Shown piece by piece: positions 11,370 through 23,049 of a DNA stretch of 64,000 nt. Within the stretch, counting starts at the first letter, position 1. Every line of letters starts with the position of its first letter. A model generated the notes under the pieces. That model did not search any database and was not told where the DNA came from. It saw only the letters and a program-made list of their open reading frames with translations. Origin of the DNA: Lepeophtheirus salmonis. Its lineage: Eukaryota > Arthropoda > Copepoda > Siphonostomatoida > Caligidae. A program made the position numbers and the translations under genes. Where the stretch lies: contig NC_052134.2 of the NCBI RefSeq assembly GCF_016086655.4, positions 9,610,001 through 9,674,000 on the forward strand, given 5' to 3'.

Positions 11370-12260
11370 TTAAATGGTTGCAAAAAATAGTCTTAAGTCG
11401 GTAAAAAAAAAAAAAAAAGACTAAGAAAATAGGGAGATTTGGAACAGCTCTAACACTATTTATATATAATTACTCAAAGCTTGTTTGATTTCTATCACAT
11501 ATAAGTATTTATTTCATTTTGTAACTATACTCAGTTGCAGTGGCACTGAATTTAGTTTCATGTAGGCGTAGGGAAGGGGAAAATAAATGATAGAAACGTC
11601 ATTGGAGTGACTTTTTTGACAATTTTGACTGATTTTTTTTACAAATCCCAAATTCGACAGCTAATCAAAAAATAAAAAATAAAAAAACTTTTTTATTTTT
11701 TTATTGAGCATAAATAAATCTGAAGAAACAAAATTTCAACGAATAACAATTATTTTTTCAAATTAAGAAATTCATTTTTTTCTCTCCAAAATTTTAACAT
11801 TTAAAATTTTTATACAAAATAATTTTTTTATTGTTGTAAGGACTAGGGGCGGATCGTAATATAAATTTGGGGCTTCGGGATAAGTTGGGCTTCGAGGTGT
11901 CGGATTTCGGGCTAAAATATGAAAATCTGCAAAATAAAAGTATTTCAATATATTCTCATGAGAGTTCAACAACTTCAGAATGCAATAGTTAATTGACAAA
12001 GTCAAATATCACACAAGAGGAGTGTCGTCCGCGGTATTACACTCTGTGTTTTAGAAGGGGGGAAGGGGGCCAAAATATTCCATTACAAAAGAAACATTTA
12101 ATCAATAAATCGAAGAGGATGTCATCAATTATTTGAAATAGAATTATTTTACAATATAAATAAATGTCGAACAGCAACGTTTGGTGCAAAATGCTTGACA
12201 AAATGAGGTTCAAAATTAGGGCTTTCGGGCTCCGGAATAAACCGAATCCTTCTCTAGTAA
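11370..12260. other. Spacer with GGGCTTCGGG-type repeat
   Basis: At 11845-11935 and again at 12208-12245 there are stretches with several GGGCTTCGGG or GGGCTTTCGGGC words, also found at 53.66-53.73 and 57.64-57.71 kb. In 11900-11930 the words run into TTTCGGGCTAAAATATGAAA, close to GGGCCAAAATATGAAATCT on the minus strand at 57.6 kb, so these look like copies of one degenerate repeat. No coding is seen. Confidence 0.5.
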
Positions 12261-12264
12261 GAAC

Positions 12265-12815
12265 TATAAACATTCCACGAAAGTAAACTTTTTCGAATTT
12301 CAATTACAGATAGTACGGAAAAGTTATTATATGGTATGAAAATGAACAATGCAAATTTTCATTCTCTTATGAGGTCATCTTTAGGTGTCACATCTCGATG
12401 AAATTATAATAAAATACGTGGAGTCTTTACTTAAAAATTCATTTTTAGATTCAATATAAAATAATTGTGATTAAAATTTGTCTAACCCATAAAAAGTGTT
12501 TATAAAGTTTTTATAAATTAAAATTAGCCCATGAAATGAAACTGTGTATAAAATGCATCATTTTTTTACATTTTCAGAAAGAAAAGATCTAAATTTTATT
12601 ATATCATTCTGTCTTTTTGCTCCAGAGGGTAGAAAAAAAATTTAACTTTAGAAGTGTATTTTATAGGTGAGAATAATGTCTATCATAATTAATAAATGCA
12701 AAATAATTATTAATGCTGTATTTTAATCTTTATTGACGAAATGAATTACTTTTGTCTCCTTTCAATCATTGAACGAGATGTGTTACCAACAATCATAAGA
12801 TATGGGCTCACAACC
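12265..12815 (-). mobile_element. Divergent copy of the hAT-like element at 36.2 kb
   Basis: Aligned in opposite orientation to 36179-36847, this stretch matches over most of its length. Shared landmarks: TTATATGGTATG, GAGGTCATCTTTAGGTG followed by CACATC, TGCATCATTTTTTT, TCCAGAGGGTAG, TCTATCATAATT, TTTATTGACGAAATGAA and CTTTTGTCTCCTTTCAA. The terminal repeats themselves are eroded or lost. It contains no coding sequence. Confidence 0.75.
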
Positions 12816-12819
12816 TTTG

Positions 12820-14070
12820 TGGCGTACCTGGATCTATAATCTACCCCACCCTTCTCTCTTTTATTTACACCGTCTGGTGCCAAAAACCACTTTTAGAGAT
12901 CCATTAGAAACCCTTAGCTATTTAGAACACATTTACAACTATATCAACCTGGAAACGTAAAAAAATTGTAGGAAAAGGCTGGAATTGCAGACAAAAACCA
13001 TCAGAAAATTGACTTATTGATTACAATTAATTTATTTTTTAAAATATATATTGTATTTTCTGTATATATTCTATATATAAAAACAAAAGCACAAGAACCG
13101 AGACCGATAAGCAATATATTGCAGACTTGGTTCCAGTTCTTGGTTCGACTTTGTCAATCTCGGTTCTAGCGGTTAAACAACTGGTACCGTTTGAACTGCT
13201 ATAACCTCTAAAATGCAACCTTAAGTGGTAGTTTTGTTCATTTCCTTCCACTCATGGCTGCTTGTTTGATGATTCAATAAAATATATTGACAGCTAACAT
13301 TGTCAGAGTGGCGATTTTTGGTTTCTTTTATTTTTACATATCTACAGGACATATTTTATGCATCTCTCCCTATACTACTATTATTAAAATTTAATAAAAA
13401 TATCACTAATATTTACAACAAAGGAAATAATAAAAAAAAATCGCTGTTCCTCGTATAGAATAGTAGTCCCTGGTCTAATATATAATCATTCTCAAAAATC
13501 AAGAATAAAACATAGTCTAAAAATAGATATAACTAATATAAACCCGTTAAAATAAAAGTAAAATAAATTATTTTTATTAAAATTATATCTTCACTATGAT
13601 AGTTGACATTCAATGCATAATAATACTTGTAAGGCCTAGCATAACTTCGAAAACATATCTTAATATGGCTCAAACTGTATAATTCTTTATCTTTTTAAGC
13701 ATAAGCAACATTTTTGGAGTTAGTCTATCTGTCATTTCAACAATCAAAAATTAAGAACCATTCTACCCTTTCATACGAATATTTTTGAACTTACCCAAAA
13801 GTTGACCACATCTACTAACCCTTCCCTTCACAAGTTTTTGTATCAGACACCAATCATCTAACAAATAAATTAATACTAATAAAGAAAAACATACACTGGT
13901 ATCTACTTTAAATACCATCTTAGTGGTATATCTTACATAGAAGGTGGGATTTTATATCCCAAACAAGTTACGACTTCAATATCTTGGCAACCCTGAAATC
14001 TATAGCTATGAAAGTATGCTAATCAGATTTAGCTGACAAAACTGTATAAGATAAATTACAAATCATATAG
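12820..14070. other. AT-rich spacer with a GGTTC-type low-complexity run
   Basis: Around 13095-13205 there are repeated variants of CGGTTC/GGTTCC, a degenerate simple repeat. The rest is featureless AT-rich DNA. Confidence 0.4.
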
Positions 14071-14077
14071 ATGTTTG

Positions 14078-14576
14078 CCAAATACGAACGCCGTGCGGTA
14101 ACTATTGTGTGCCTCCATCCTGGGCGCACTAAAGGAGATTATTGAGTTTACGAAGCTGTCCAGATCAACTGTTGAGGAGGTTGACAAGGCTTTGAAGGAT
14201 TCTGATCGGCAGAGAACACCTGCAAAGAAGACTCATGATCGTTCTAAGATAAAAAACGCACTCCAGACTTCCTGAAGTTTTTGGGCAAATGAAATATGGG
14301 CTCCTAGTTTGCCAGATCTGAACTCGTCTGACTACTAAGTGTTGTATGTCCTGGAGGATAAAGTTCAATGAACGTGCACATAACATAGCTGACTCCTTGT
14401 CGACTTACAGTCTCGAGGCAGTGGCTAACATGGGCAAGGAGTTTCGCATCAAGTCCTGTACCAGGTTGAGGGCTAGGTTGAAGGCTGTGGTTGAAGCTGT
14501 AGGCGTTTGGTTTGAGGGGTTGACTTCACTATGGACCCCATCATGTAATAGCAAACTATTTGCGAATTTCTAAATT
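14078..14576 (+). mobile_element. Tc1-like transposase relic lacking its catalytic core
   Basis: Plus-strand readings give LKEIIEFTKLSRSTVEEVDK (about 14130-14185), a helix-turn-helix segment, then a short lysine-rich linker, then directly FWANEIWAPSLPDLNSSDY (about 14280-14335), corresponding to the block around the third catalytic aspartate. After a frameshift it continues DKVNERAHNIADSL-like and ends RLRARLKAVVEAVGVWFEG (about 14465-14520), the family C-terminus. The region with the first two catalytic residues is gone. I could not define inverted repeats with confidence, so the element edges are approximate. Confidence 0.75.
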
Positions 14577-14579
14577 AAT

Positions 14580-15825
14580 TTGAGGAAAATAATTCTAATT
14601 TACATTATCCTTAAATTTTCCGGAGTTAAAATCCTAACCCTATATATTTCGCCATTTGATAAAATATTTCGCAAAAGGAAATGTTTGATCAATGGACTGT
14701 GATTATGGAACTTACAAAATAGCGTTTAAATAAGACTTTAGAATTATTGTTGTTAACCATATAAGGGGCTAAACAATATAATTTGAAGAAAAGAAAAACA
14801 CATTTATTTTTTTTAATTAAGAAAGATGGCGAACTTACTTCTTCGGTGTATTTGGATATCGAAACGGGGCTTTCAAATAAAAGGAGTACATCCTATAGTA
14901 TCTATCAAAAGTATATATCTCTAAACCAGGGATTCCAAATTGGGGGTCTGCGGTGCACCGATTGGTCTTCGTGTGGGCAAAAAATCCTTATACAGCAATC
15001 CAAAATCTACTCTCAATTCTTTGCACACAAGTTCAAGTCCTTCAATATTTTCATCGTTTCCAGTTCATGTCCTCAGAAGGTATAAGACCCTTTAAAGAGT
15101 ACTTTATATCCATTGGAAAATTTAAAATGTCTGTAGAGTTCAAGGCAAGTCGGAAGTCTTCGATAGTTTGATCATTTTGAGTTGCAGTTCTTCAAAAAAT
15201 TGACTCGAGTCCAAATCTCTACCTCTGCATATACTATATACATAAAGTAAGACGGTATCTCAATCATTGTTTACTTATTCAGAACAACAAATATAATATC
15301 CATATATGAACTATGAATATGATCATATCAAGTATTTGATCAATCATATATCAATTTTTTAATATCTCAGCCTCCTGATTAAAAAAAAAAAATATTTTTT
15401 ACTATTTCCTTATCTTAGTTTCTTATGTTATTTCTTCATAATATTAACGAATGCAAATACTAACAGCAAGTAGTGATTAATATTTATGCAAGTCAGCCAC
15501 AGATATAGTCTTTGTTATACTCTTCATATATTATGTACAAATCAGATTTCTTTAGCTTTGTATTATATGTATTACATATAGGTAAAAGGTAGCTCTTTTA
15601 AGCGTTCGCTTTTTTCTCTGGCCTCATTCCATTCCCCTACAAATCAGTTTTAGTGCAAACATACACAATTGGAGAGTAAGCTCAGGATAAATGCCACTCT
15701 ACCACGTCAGTTGCCCCTTATGCTTCCTCACGACAACATACCACCCTCTTCTTTAAATTAGGAACAAAAACGTTGTGCACTTTTTGTATTGTGTGCAATT
15801 TCAACGGTAAAATAGACAAGGAGTT
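14580..15825. other. AT-rich spacer
   Basis: Contains a 100-codon open frame (14783-15085) and an overlapping one, with no recognisable domain. A TATAAAG/ATATACTATATA-rich portion lies near 15220-15370. I see no supported gene. Confidence 0.4.
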
Positions 15826-15831
15826 TTTGGC

Positions 15832-16488
15832 TAAAGTGGTAGGGTTCACTACTCTATTAGCTCAAAAAATCAAAACATGTGTCAAATAGTATGATGAAAA
15901 CTCACTGACAATAATTTCCAGGAATCCTTGTGACCGGGAAGGGGCCAAATCCTCATTTGTCCTGCTTTGTTGAAGAAAATAAACAAAAATAAATCAGAAT
16001 AATCACGGTTAATCGATGTATACGATCGCCGGCAGAATCGACTTAGTGTACCGTTTAACTGTCCATTGTACCATGATTGAATATCTGCAGGAGCACAGCT
16101 ATGCATGCTGCTAGAGATATGGCATCTGATAACTTGATGTACGTCCATCCGACTTCTTCTTGGTCTCCGGATTTGAACCCTTTAAGTTTAGGGCAATATT
16201 GAACGGATTTTCAAATATCTTCCCAGTTCAACACAAGATCCCTGAGAGCTTGGATGAGTAGGACATTCTAGACTTTACCCAGTAGGATGATCAAGAAAGC
16301 AGTAGAACGTTTACAGTGAAATTGTTAACGCATGGTCCGAGCTAACTGGGTTTTTACTGATTAAATGCCAAATTTATGTTATAATGAAGATTTTTGTGTT
16401 AATTTTAATTCAATCGGTTAAGAAATAAAGACAGAGTAGCTCGTCCTTTTTTTCTCGGCTAGCCAACGTTTAGATGAACCACCCTTTA
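15832..16488 (+). mobile_element. Tc1-like element relic with degenerate inverted repeats
   Basis: About 657 bp. The left end TAAAGTGGTAGGGTTCACTA (15832) resembles the reverse complement of the right end, TAAAGGGTGGTTCATCTAAA (ending at 16488). A plus-strand reading near 16090-16190 gives STAMHAARDMASDN and then SWSPDLNPLS, which match the block after the second catalytic aspartate and the block holding the third (SPDLNPLD in relatives). After a stop the tail reads IKKAVERL (about 16290), degenerate C-terminus. The N-terminal half is unrecognisable. All frames are interrupted. Confidence 0.65.
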
Positions 16489-16489
16489 C

Positions 16490-17950
16490 GTAACTAATGT
16501 TGAATTCGAGCTTTACTCAAACTCAGAAATAAACTTTACTTTACAAAACATGATAGTGTTATAATATTTCTAATATTCCCCAAAACGACAAAGATGTCGC
16601 TCTTTATGATACCACAAATGACGTCACTTTATCATTTTTTGTCATTTTGCACTATATTTAAATACAACCCTCATATTTACACAACATTATAAGGAAGGCC
16701 AATATAAACTTGGGAATCGTTAAAATAAGTTTCAAAACACGTAACTCTTCGATCAAAGGAAAAAAATTATAAACTTCATGTCATTCCGAATTCTGGACCT
16801 CCCTGTATGTACAAATCCCTTTGATATCCATTTCTTTGTTTTTTATTATAAACTACCGTTTGAGTACAATTAGTCTAAAAAGTAATTTGGAGAATTACTT
16901 TATGAGAACAATCAAAAGTAATACCATTAATTCCAACAAACTTGATAAGCAAAAAAATAATCATTATTCCACATGATATCATAAAAAATCTATGCTTTCA
17001 GCTTTAATATGTCTAATATGATCTAAACTGATATTTCAGTGACGTTGTATATTTTCTTTATCTAAAATAACATTTTGAGATCTTGAAAAACTGATACTAT
17101 GAGGGTTTTTTTTTTTTAGAGATTAGTTTGTTTCGTGGGAAATGTTTTACCATTTATACAAGTTAGTAATTATGAAAAAGGAACAAACTAATTTAATCTT
17201 CGAAAGATGGCAAACTTAAATATGAGATCCTAAAAACAGAACTTAACATTACAATATTTTATTTAGCAATATATTAGAAGCCCGAACTTAAGCGCCTCAG
17301 TACTCAATATTTTCGAATTAATCCGTATTGATATTACGGGAAATAGTCGGTAAATTATTTAGTAATTCGATTCGGTGGGACACACTTTTTGTATATTTGT
17401 ATAATATGAATTAATAAAGACCACCCCACTCGAAAAAAAAATAAAAATAGAATGTTGTTATCGGAATAAACTAAACTCGTAACTCAAGGTACTGCTATAC
17501 ATGTGAGTTATTTACTCGTTTACTAGTCTGAAGTCAAAAATGTGATCAATGCGGGATAAATAACTACCCTGCAACACACATATGTATATATATATATATA
17601 TCCATGTACTGGTTCAACTGCTAATTATCAACTTCCTTAGGGAGAAGGATTAAGATAAAGATCTCTCACATTTTGTCAAACTCACCTTTGAGATATTATA
17701 CCTTGCCCTCAAATGCACATAAAACTTCCGTATTGTATCTGATTACATGGAAAGAGGATGCGGAGGGGTCAAATTTACTCAATAATTTTTAAACGATCCT
17801 ACAAAGAATAAGAAACGTTATTTTTTAAAAATGAAACGAAACAAGAATTTGAAGTTACTTTATGTTTGTACTTTGTGACTTTATTTTGAGCATGTCATTG
17901 TGTATAATTATTATTATATTTTATTCGTCTTCCCCACAAATAAGTTTCAT
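16490..17950. other. AT-rich spacer with a TA microsatellite and one CRE palindrome
   Basis: TGACGTCA occurs at 16619-16626. A TA-dinucleotide run is at about 17582-17602. No coding recognised. Confidence 0.4.
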
Positions 17951-17954
17951 ATTT

Positions 17955-18440
17955 ACCTCCGCCAACGAAATTGAGCGGAGTTTATGTTTTTGCCTTTATT
18001 CTATTTTGATTTTTGTATTTCTGTTGGTCACACAGATAACCACAAAAGTTACAGATTGATTTGATCTAACTTGGTGCAGGGATCATATATCGTTTTTTGA
18101 AAGGTCAAGGTATCACAAAACGTTAGAAATATATATTCAACAATAACTTTGAAAAAAAATTGAGGCATAGAGCTCAAATTGAATTCATTATGTAGGTTTG
18201 ATAAACATGCTTCACATAGCAAATAATCCAAGGTATAAACTCAATGTCAAAGTCACACATCAAATCAAAAACGCATAATGGACCATCACTTTTGAGATAC
18301 ATAGCTGAAATCATCTCTTTGTGATACACAATACATACTCAATATTAAATTTATATTGCATATTAAAGTATGAATATTATATATAATATATTAAATTTAA
18401 TTAAATTGAACATGTTCAACATTACACATCTTTGAGTTTC
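17955..18440 (+). repeat. Degenerate copy of a CCTCCGCCAAC-type marine repeat
   Basis: Begins CCTCCGCCAACGAAATTGAG followed by CGGAGTTTATGTTTTTGCC, with the two arms CTCCGC and GCGGAG able to pair. I recall very similar starts (CCTCCGCCAA...GGAGGTTATGTTTT...) from repeats spread through many marine animal genomes. The following TTGATTTGATCTAACTTGGTG and AAAGGTCAAGGT words also fit. The right edge is uncertain. This identification rests on memory, not a search. Confidence 0.5.
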
Positions 18441-18444
18441 ATAC

Positions 18445-19950
18445 ATGGAAAAGAAAGGATATTCCATCCATGAAAAATTATGATCAGCGGAAAATTACAA
18501 TATAATAAGTGACCATTTTACTTTAAAAATATTTTTTACTAATGTAAGAATAATTAATTGATTGACAAGTTTTTTGTTTTTTTTGATAAAATAAAGCTAT
18601 TAAACTATTTCAAAACTTATTATAACTGATAATCTGATAATTTTATACCCCAAAATATTAGAGTAGACTGCAAAACTCCATCCCCTTAGTACACGACATA
18701 TTCAGAATTAGACGCATAATTGCGAGAAAACTTTGATTCTGAGTTCAAACAAGACTTTGAAAATGTTTTGTCACTTTTATATACAGAATTTAGCTCAAGC
18801 TTTTGGTAACATGTCACTAAAGATAAAACCATAAATCAAAAGAAAAACATAGAAGAAAATCAGAAGTAGAAACTTTAGTTATTGAATGAAGTGTTTCTTG
18901 AGGGAAAGGTTGATTCGGAGCTCGCTACAAAGATCGTTCACAATCCTTTCGAAACGAATGAATTTGAAGTTTTGGGGTTCTCTGGTATAATTAAGAACGT
19001 GGGAGTATTTTTTAGTGTTGAATGAAATTTTAGTGTTGTTCATTAACACCTCGTATGAGTGACGAGATATCCTTGACTTGCTAGTTTGAGTAAGCATTTT
19101 AGTATAGGTGCAAAACACTTTTAATTTTCCTATTAGCTTTACTACATCAATATTTCACTTTGTGATGGTTTTTTTGTGTTTCACTGTCTTCTACACTTTC
19201 AAAAAATATATATATGTACTCTTATATTAATATCAAAAGTGACTAACACCTATTGATATCTCCACCTCTTTGTGAGCTATGTGCTGCAGTTTGACATTAC
19301 TTTATCGCTATACTGTATAATGTATATTCCCGTAACTTCATATCCATGTCAAGCTTTTTTATCCATCTGCAACCACAACTCTAAAGAGAAAAAGGAAGTT
19401 TAAAAAAACTTATGGTAGTTGACATCTGTTTATTTCCTCTGTCAACTGTTGTTTATTATTTAGAGATTAATTAGAATATACATTGTGTTGATGATTTAAT
19501 TACTCTAGGAATCAATGTATGATTATGAAATGACACAAATTCTAAACGAAGGTTTTTGATTTTTATATGCATCAATATCAAAATTATATGTAATACCCAG
19601 GGTTGTAAACGTTAGTTCTTAAAAAATCACTGTTCAAGTTTCAAATAACAACAAACTTATAACCTCAAAAATGTTTGGGATTGACAAACATCTTACTGTC
19701 TTTTTTACCTGCTTGCTTGAGTCGACTCAGAATAATAGATTAAAGAAAAATACATTGGATCTTGGCATATCATGATCTAAGAATTCTTAAAGAAGAGTAT
19801 ATTGCAAAAGAATACACTGAATACTAAAATTGTATCTCATGGTCATACAATAAATTGCCCTAATTTCCTTAATGGAATATACTTTTAGATTGAAGGAGCA
19901 AGATTTGATGTTATTAGAAATACCCAAGAGTGAACACTGTACATACATAC
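18445..19950. other. AT-rich spacer
   Basis: An open frame of 79 codons on the minus strand (18879-19118) has a basic, mixed composition but no motif I recognise. Nothing else stands out. Confidence 0.35.
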
Positions 19951-19951
19951 G

Positions 19952-20820
19952 TACCGAGTTGTCCATTAAAATCTGAAGACTTTGAATTTTAAACTTCAAC
20001 AAGATATAATTTATTAACTAGAAATTGAATTTTAACAAAAATTAATACTATAAGTAGATGTGTGTCTGAGCTCTCTTAATAATTAATATAGCCGCCCTTA
20101 GCGACAATGATGGCTTCCAGGTGGCGACGTAAGGCCTGGAACCCACTGCAGATGTAGTCCTCTGTCATGGCGTCCCAGTGCTGACTGACAGTGGGTTTGA
20201 GGACCTCGGTGTTTGGATGAAGGACATTGCAGACCTTCCCCTCGAGATGCAGTCAGAAGTTATCGTCAAGGAGGTTAGTATCAGGACTGCAGGGAGGCCA
20301 TAAGTATTAAAAAATAATTCAAAAGACTTATTCCAAAGAGTCTAACAACGGAGGAGATGGTTTCATTGATGGTTAAAAGTGGCCTCTCCTTCGTCATGGA
20401 CTCTTTCCACCCACTTTTTAAAACTCTCTGGACAGTTTGTTGTGAAACCCCGGGATATTTTGCATGGGCCCTAATGGACTTGAGAGGATTGTCCTGAGTG
20501 TTTTCTTTAACTCCTCCGGATCCAGCTTGGCCTTTTTGGGAGAGCCTTTCTTCCTCTCCAACGTTTCTAGCTTGCTGACGGCGTAGACGTTGGCCCTGGA
20601 GGCACCCAACTGCATGAAGTGCACGAATGGAAATTGGTCTATCAAGTTATAGTGTCATTTTCTCAACTTGTACGTAAGGTAGATAGCTCAGGTTTTTTTT
20701 CTTTTCGTGACAAGTAATTTTTAATGCTTTAATTTATCGAAATATGATTTTATTTTAATCACTCAATTTTAATTAGTTATTGAATTTTTACGTGTTTATA
20801 TTTCAATGGACCACCCGGTA
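19952..20820 (-). mobile_element. Tc1-like element, family A copy 2 (both ends present)
   Basis: About 869 bp bounded by TA. The left end TACCGAGTTGTCCATTAAAA (19952) and the right end, read backwards, TACCGGGTGGTCCATTGAAA form the inverted repeat. Minus-strand coding starts near 20645: an N-terminal open frame of 75 residues holds the helix-turn-helix stretch ASRANVYAVSKLETLERK and a basic linker. After about 20330 the reading jumps to WPPCSPDTNLLDDNF (about 20305-20260), the block with the third catalytic aspartate, then LHLEGKVC and, from about 20225 down to 20085, HPNTEVLKPTVSQHWDAM and AIIVAKGGYIN. The core with the first two catalytic residues is deleted. This is the best-preserved of the family A copies. 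Confidence 0.88.
20085..20645 (-). pseudogene. Transposase pseudogene inside family A copy 2
   Basis: Would have been a Tc1-like transposase cutting and pasting the element. The open N-terminal part (residues 1-75) is followed by frameshifts and stops. It keeps the DNA-binding domain and the last third, including SPDTN with its aspartate, but lacks the sheet region carrying the first two acidic residues, so it cannot be catalytic. The length is well below the roughly 340 residues usual for the family. Confidence 0.82.
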
Positions 20821-20824
20821 TATA

Positions 20825-21475
20825 CAGACAAACTTTGCTTTATTTATATGAGAAGAATCAATAATACAAGGAAAATTTCCACTTTTCTTGTTATACTTTG
20901 TGCTCCAATGTCTCACATTTCTCCTTAATGAGTGAATTTTGCATTTGACAAAAACTATATTTAATAACTAATAAGAAAATAGTTTTTAATTCAATTGATA
21001 TAATTTACAACTCAAAAAATGAAGAAAAAAAAACACTACTGCATTATTACTAAAACATTTTCCTCCCAAAAAATACTTTCTTTACTTTAATTCAGTTTTC
21101 ATCCAATATCTCGAAGACAAATTGACTTTAATTTTTGACTTTTTCACAATAAAGCGTATTATATCATACAATTGAAATATTTTATGATGTGGCTGCTTCT
21201 TTTTCTATGTAAAAAAAAAAAAAAATGATATTTTGCAATTGTGTCTGGTATACCTTAGGTACTATAATAAATCAAAATATGAAATATTAATATTGCTCAA
21301 CACAATAAAAAACTGATTACTGAGAAAAAGGAAGGAAGAATAAGGATGCAGATTACTACATGATAAAAAATGAAGTGAAAATATTTAGAACTGGAATGGG
21401 CACTTGTAAGAGCCCAAACCTCTGCTTAAATTAATTTCAATGATTATAGTCGCTTATGCACTTTTAATTTTTTTT
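20825..21475. other. AT-rich spacer
   Basis: No coding, terminal repeats or RNA gene recognised. Confidence 0.4.
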
Positions 21476-21479
21476 TGTG

Positions 21480-21700
21480 ATCTGGACGTCTCAAAATTTA
21501 ATTTGAGTTATTTATCTCAATTTGATTAAAAGTTATGGTAAATATGCGTTTTTAACGTTTTTTGTTACCTTAACTTCTCAAAATTTAATGGCTATTTATT
21601 GTCTACATATATAATCTTCCTACAAAGTTATATTCAAATTGGTTCATAATATTTATAAAACGAACAAACCGAGGCGAAAACAAATTCTTTGAAAGAGATA
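21480..21700 (-). repeat. Possible second fragment of the CCTCCGCC-type repeat
   Basis: Read on the minus strand from 21695, TGTTTTCGCCTCGGTTTGTT followed by CGTTTTATAAATATT, AACCAATTTGAATATAACTTTG and AGGAAGATTAT resembles the start-proximal part of the repeat at 17955, which I recall as GTTTTCGCC...TTTGTTTGTT...TGAAACTTGGTGG. The outermost palindrome is missing. Assignment is tentative. Confidence 0.35.
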
Positions 21701-21704
21701 ACTT

Positions 21705-22350
21705 TAAATAAATATAGTCACATCTGTATGAATCAGCTGCATTATGAAGATGTAAATTGCTTCCTTTGGATGCTAAATGAATGAATACGAAAGTTCAATG
21801 GGGGTTTTGGGCCCCAAACTTCTGAAAAATTGAAATATCTTTTTTTTAGGGGATCTATTTTAAATAATTTTATTAGGCAGTTAGAATAATTATATCCCTT
21901 TTTTCCAATTTTTATTTGAGGTTTTGTGAAGTGAAAAAGCAATGTTCGCTTATTTAAGTCCCCCATTGACTATGATCGTTACGAAATAAGTTTATATAGT
22001 GAAAGATAAATAAGAAAAACGGGGAGTCGGTTAAAGTTGCGCATCAAACATCAGGGACAACATCTCTTGGCAAGACAACAAAAACAAATTTAAGGAGGCT
22101 CTGAGGGAAAGAAAATGAGTACAAGACATTATCAAGTGTGTTTGGGACCAATTCTCACACTGGGTGTTTTTAAAATACCATATTTTTTCTGGTTATCAGA
22201 AAATGGCTATGGTTTTGGGGATTCAGCAATCTCGAACGAGTAGACTATAAAGTTAATACTTAACTACTACGTTTAATATCTAGTGCACGATACACAAATG
22301 CTAATACCACAAGGAGTCTTGTCTGTGCTGCTCTAAAGGAATCTATATGA
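21705..22350. other. Spacer before the LTR
   Basis: A 74-codon minus-strand frame (21742-21966) has no recognisable family. No supported gene. Confidence 0.35.
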
Positions 22351-22355
22351 ACTTA

Positions 22356-22598
22356 TGTGGTGAAAGGGTGTTATCTATTTACTAGTGATCCTATGAATCT
22401 TCTTCCCCCTTCTTCTATTATTTGTTGTCATCGTTGAATATGTGTTTTATATATGTATCATACAGTATTGACTTTGTATCCCTTACTATAAATACCCTGA
22501 AAGGATTATGAATGTCAGTTGTGTAATATTCGTGTGTAGGGAATATATAGTACATTATCTTATTCCTCCACGACTTTTCTCTTTGTCTCGTCGTAACA
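22356..22598 (+). repeat. Probable LTR of a Ty3/gypsy-type element
   Basis: Starts TGTGGTGAAAGGGTG and ends CGTCGTAACA, so it has TG...CA ends. A TATAAATACC box lies at about 22488. The sequence right after it, TTGGCTACGAGGATGG, has the look of a primer-binding site (TGG at its start, complementary to a tRNA CCA end). The 3' border is well set by that site; the 5' border is chosen on the TG alone and is less certain. No second LTR was found in the window. Confidence 0.6.
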
Positions 22599-22780
22599 TT
22601 GGCTACGAGGATGGAATCAGGACAACGTGACCTCCCTGCTGTGGGAATGTTGGAAAACCCTGCCTTGGTGGACATGGGTATCCCCTTTTCGTCGACAGGG
22701 AAAATCTTACTCCGAAAGTCGAAACAGTACTATTTGTGCCTCGTGTTGGGACTCATGGAGGATGGCATCAGACTATTGTA
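22599..22780 (+). pseudogene. Primer-binding site and start of a gypsy gag
   Basis: TGGCTACGAGGATGG at 22600-22614 can serve as the primer-binding site. An ATG at the end of it opens a 60-codon frame (22599-22781 in all) starting MATRMESGQRDLPAVGMLEN, placed where gag begins in related retrotransposons. The frame then stops and I cannot follow gag or pol further, so the element is truncated. Gag identity is inferred from position. Confidence 0.5.
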
Positions 22781-22799
22781 GTGGACAAGAGGTGAGGCG

Positions 22800-23045
22800 T
22801 ATGCCTAAGTGAAGGGACATGTCACTCAGTGTGGGTTTAATCCATTGGATTACCCATACACCAATGTCTCTACTCTCCTGTTCACCCCGTGGTTGGTGAA
22901 TGTGTAGAGGTGAAGAATGTTATTGTTTCTCCCCTGGATGGGCCGATGGCTCTTGATTGCCCACTGGATGAACTTTAACCTTTGAAGGACGTTCTGGTGT
23001 CTTCCCTGGTTGGGCCAATGACTCGTGATTGTCCGCTGGATGAAT
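22800..23045. repeat. Imperfect 40-bp duplication downstream of the gag start
   Basis: CCCTGGATGGGCCGATGGCT...GCCCACTGGATGAAC (about 22937-22976) is repeated as CCCTGGTTGGGCCAATGACT...GTCCGCTGGATGAA (about 23001-23044), roughly 64 bp apart. In one frame both copies keep DGPMALDCPLDE / VGPMTRDCPLDE, so the duplication may have been coding within the retroelement; the protein is not recognised. Confidence 0.5.
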
Positions 23046-23049
23046 AAGG

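Noticed and set aside
14783..15171. Overlapping plus-strand frames of 100 and 72 codons as a gene
   Set aside because: Composition is that of the flanking DNA and no domain is visible.
18879..19118. 79-codon minus-strand frame as a host gene or transposase tail
   Set aside because: No recognisable motif and no supporting terminal repeats or neighbours.
22800..23045. Gypsy protease or capsid in the duplicated segment
   Set aside because: The frame is open only briefly and has no DTG or zinc-knuckle motif; kept only as a duplication.
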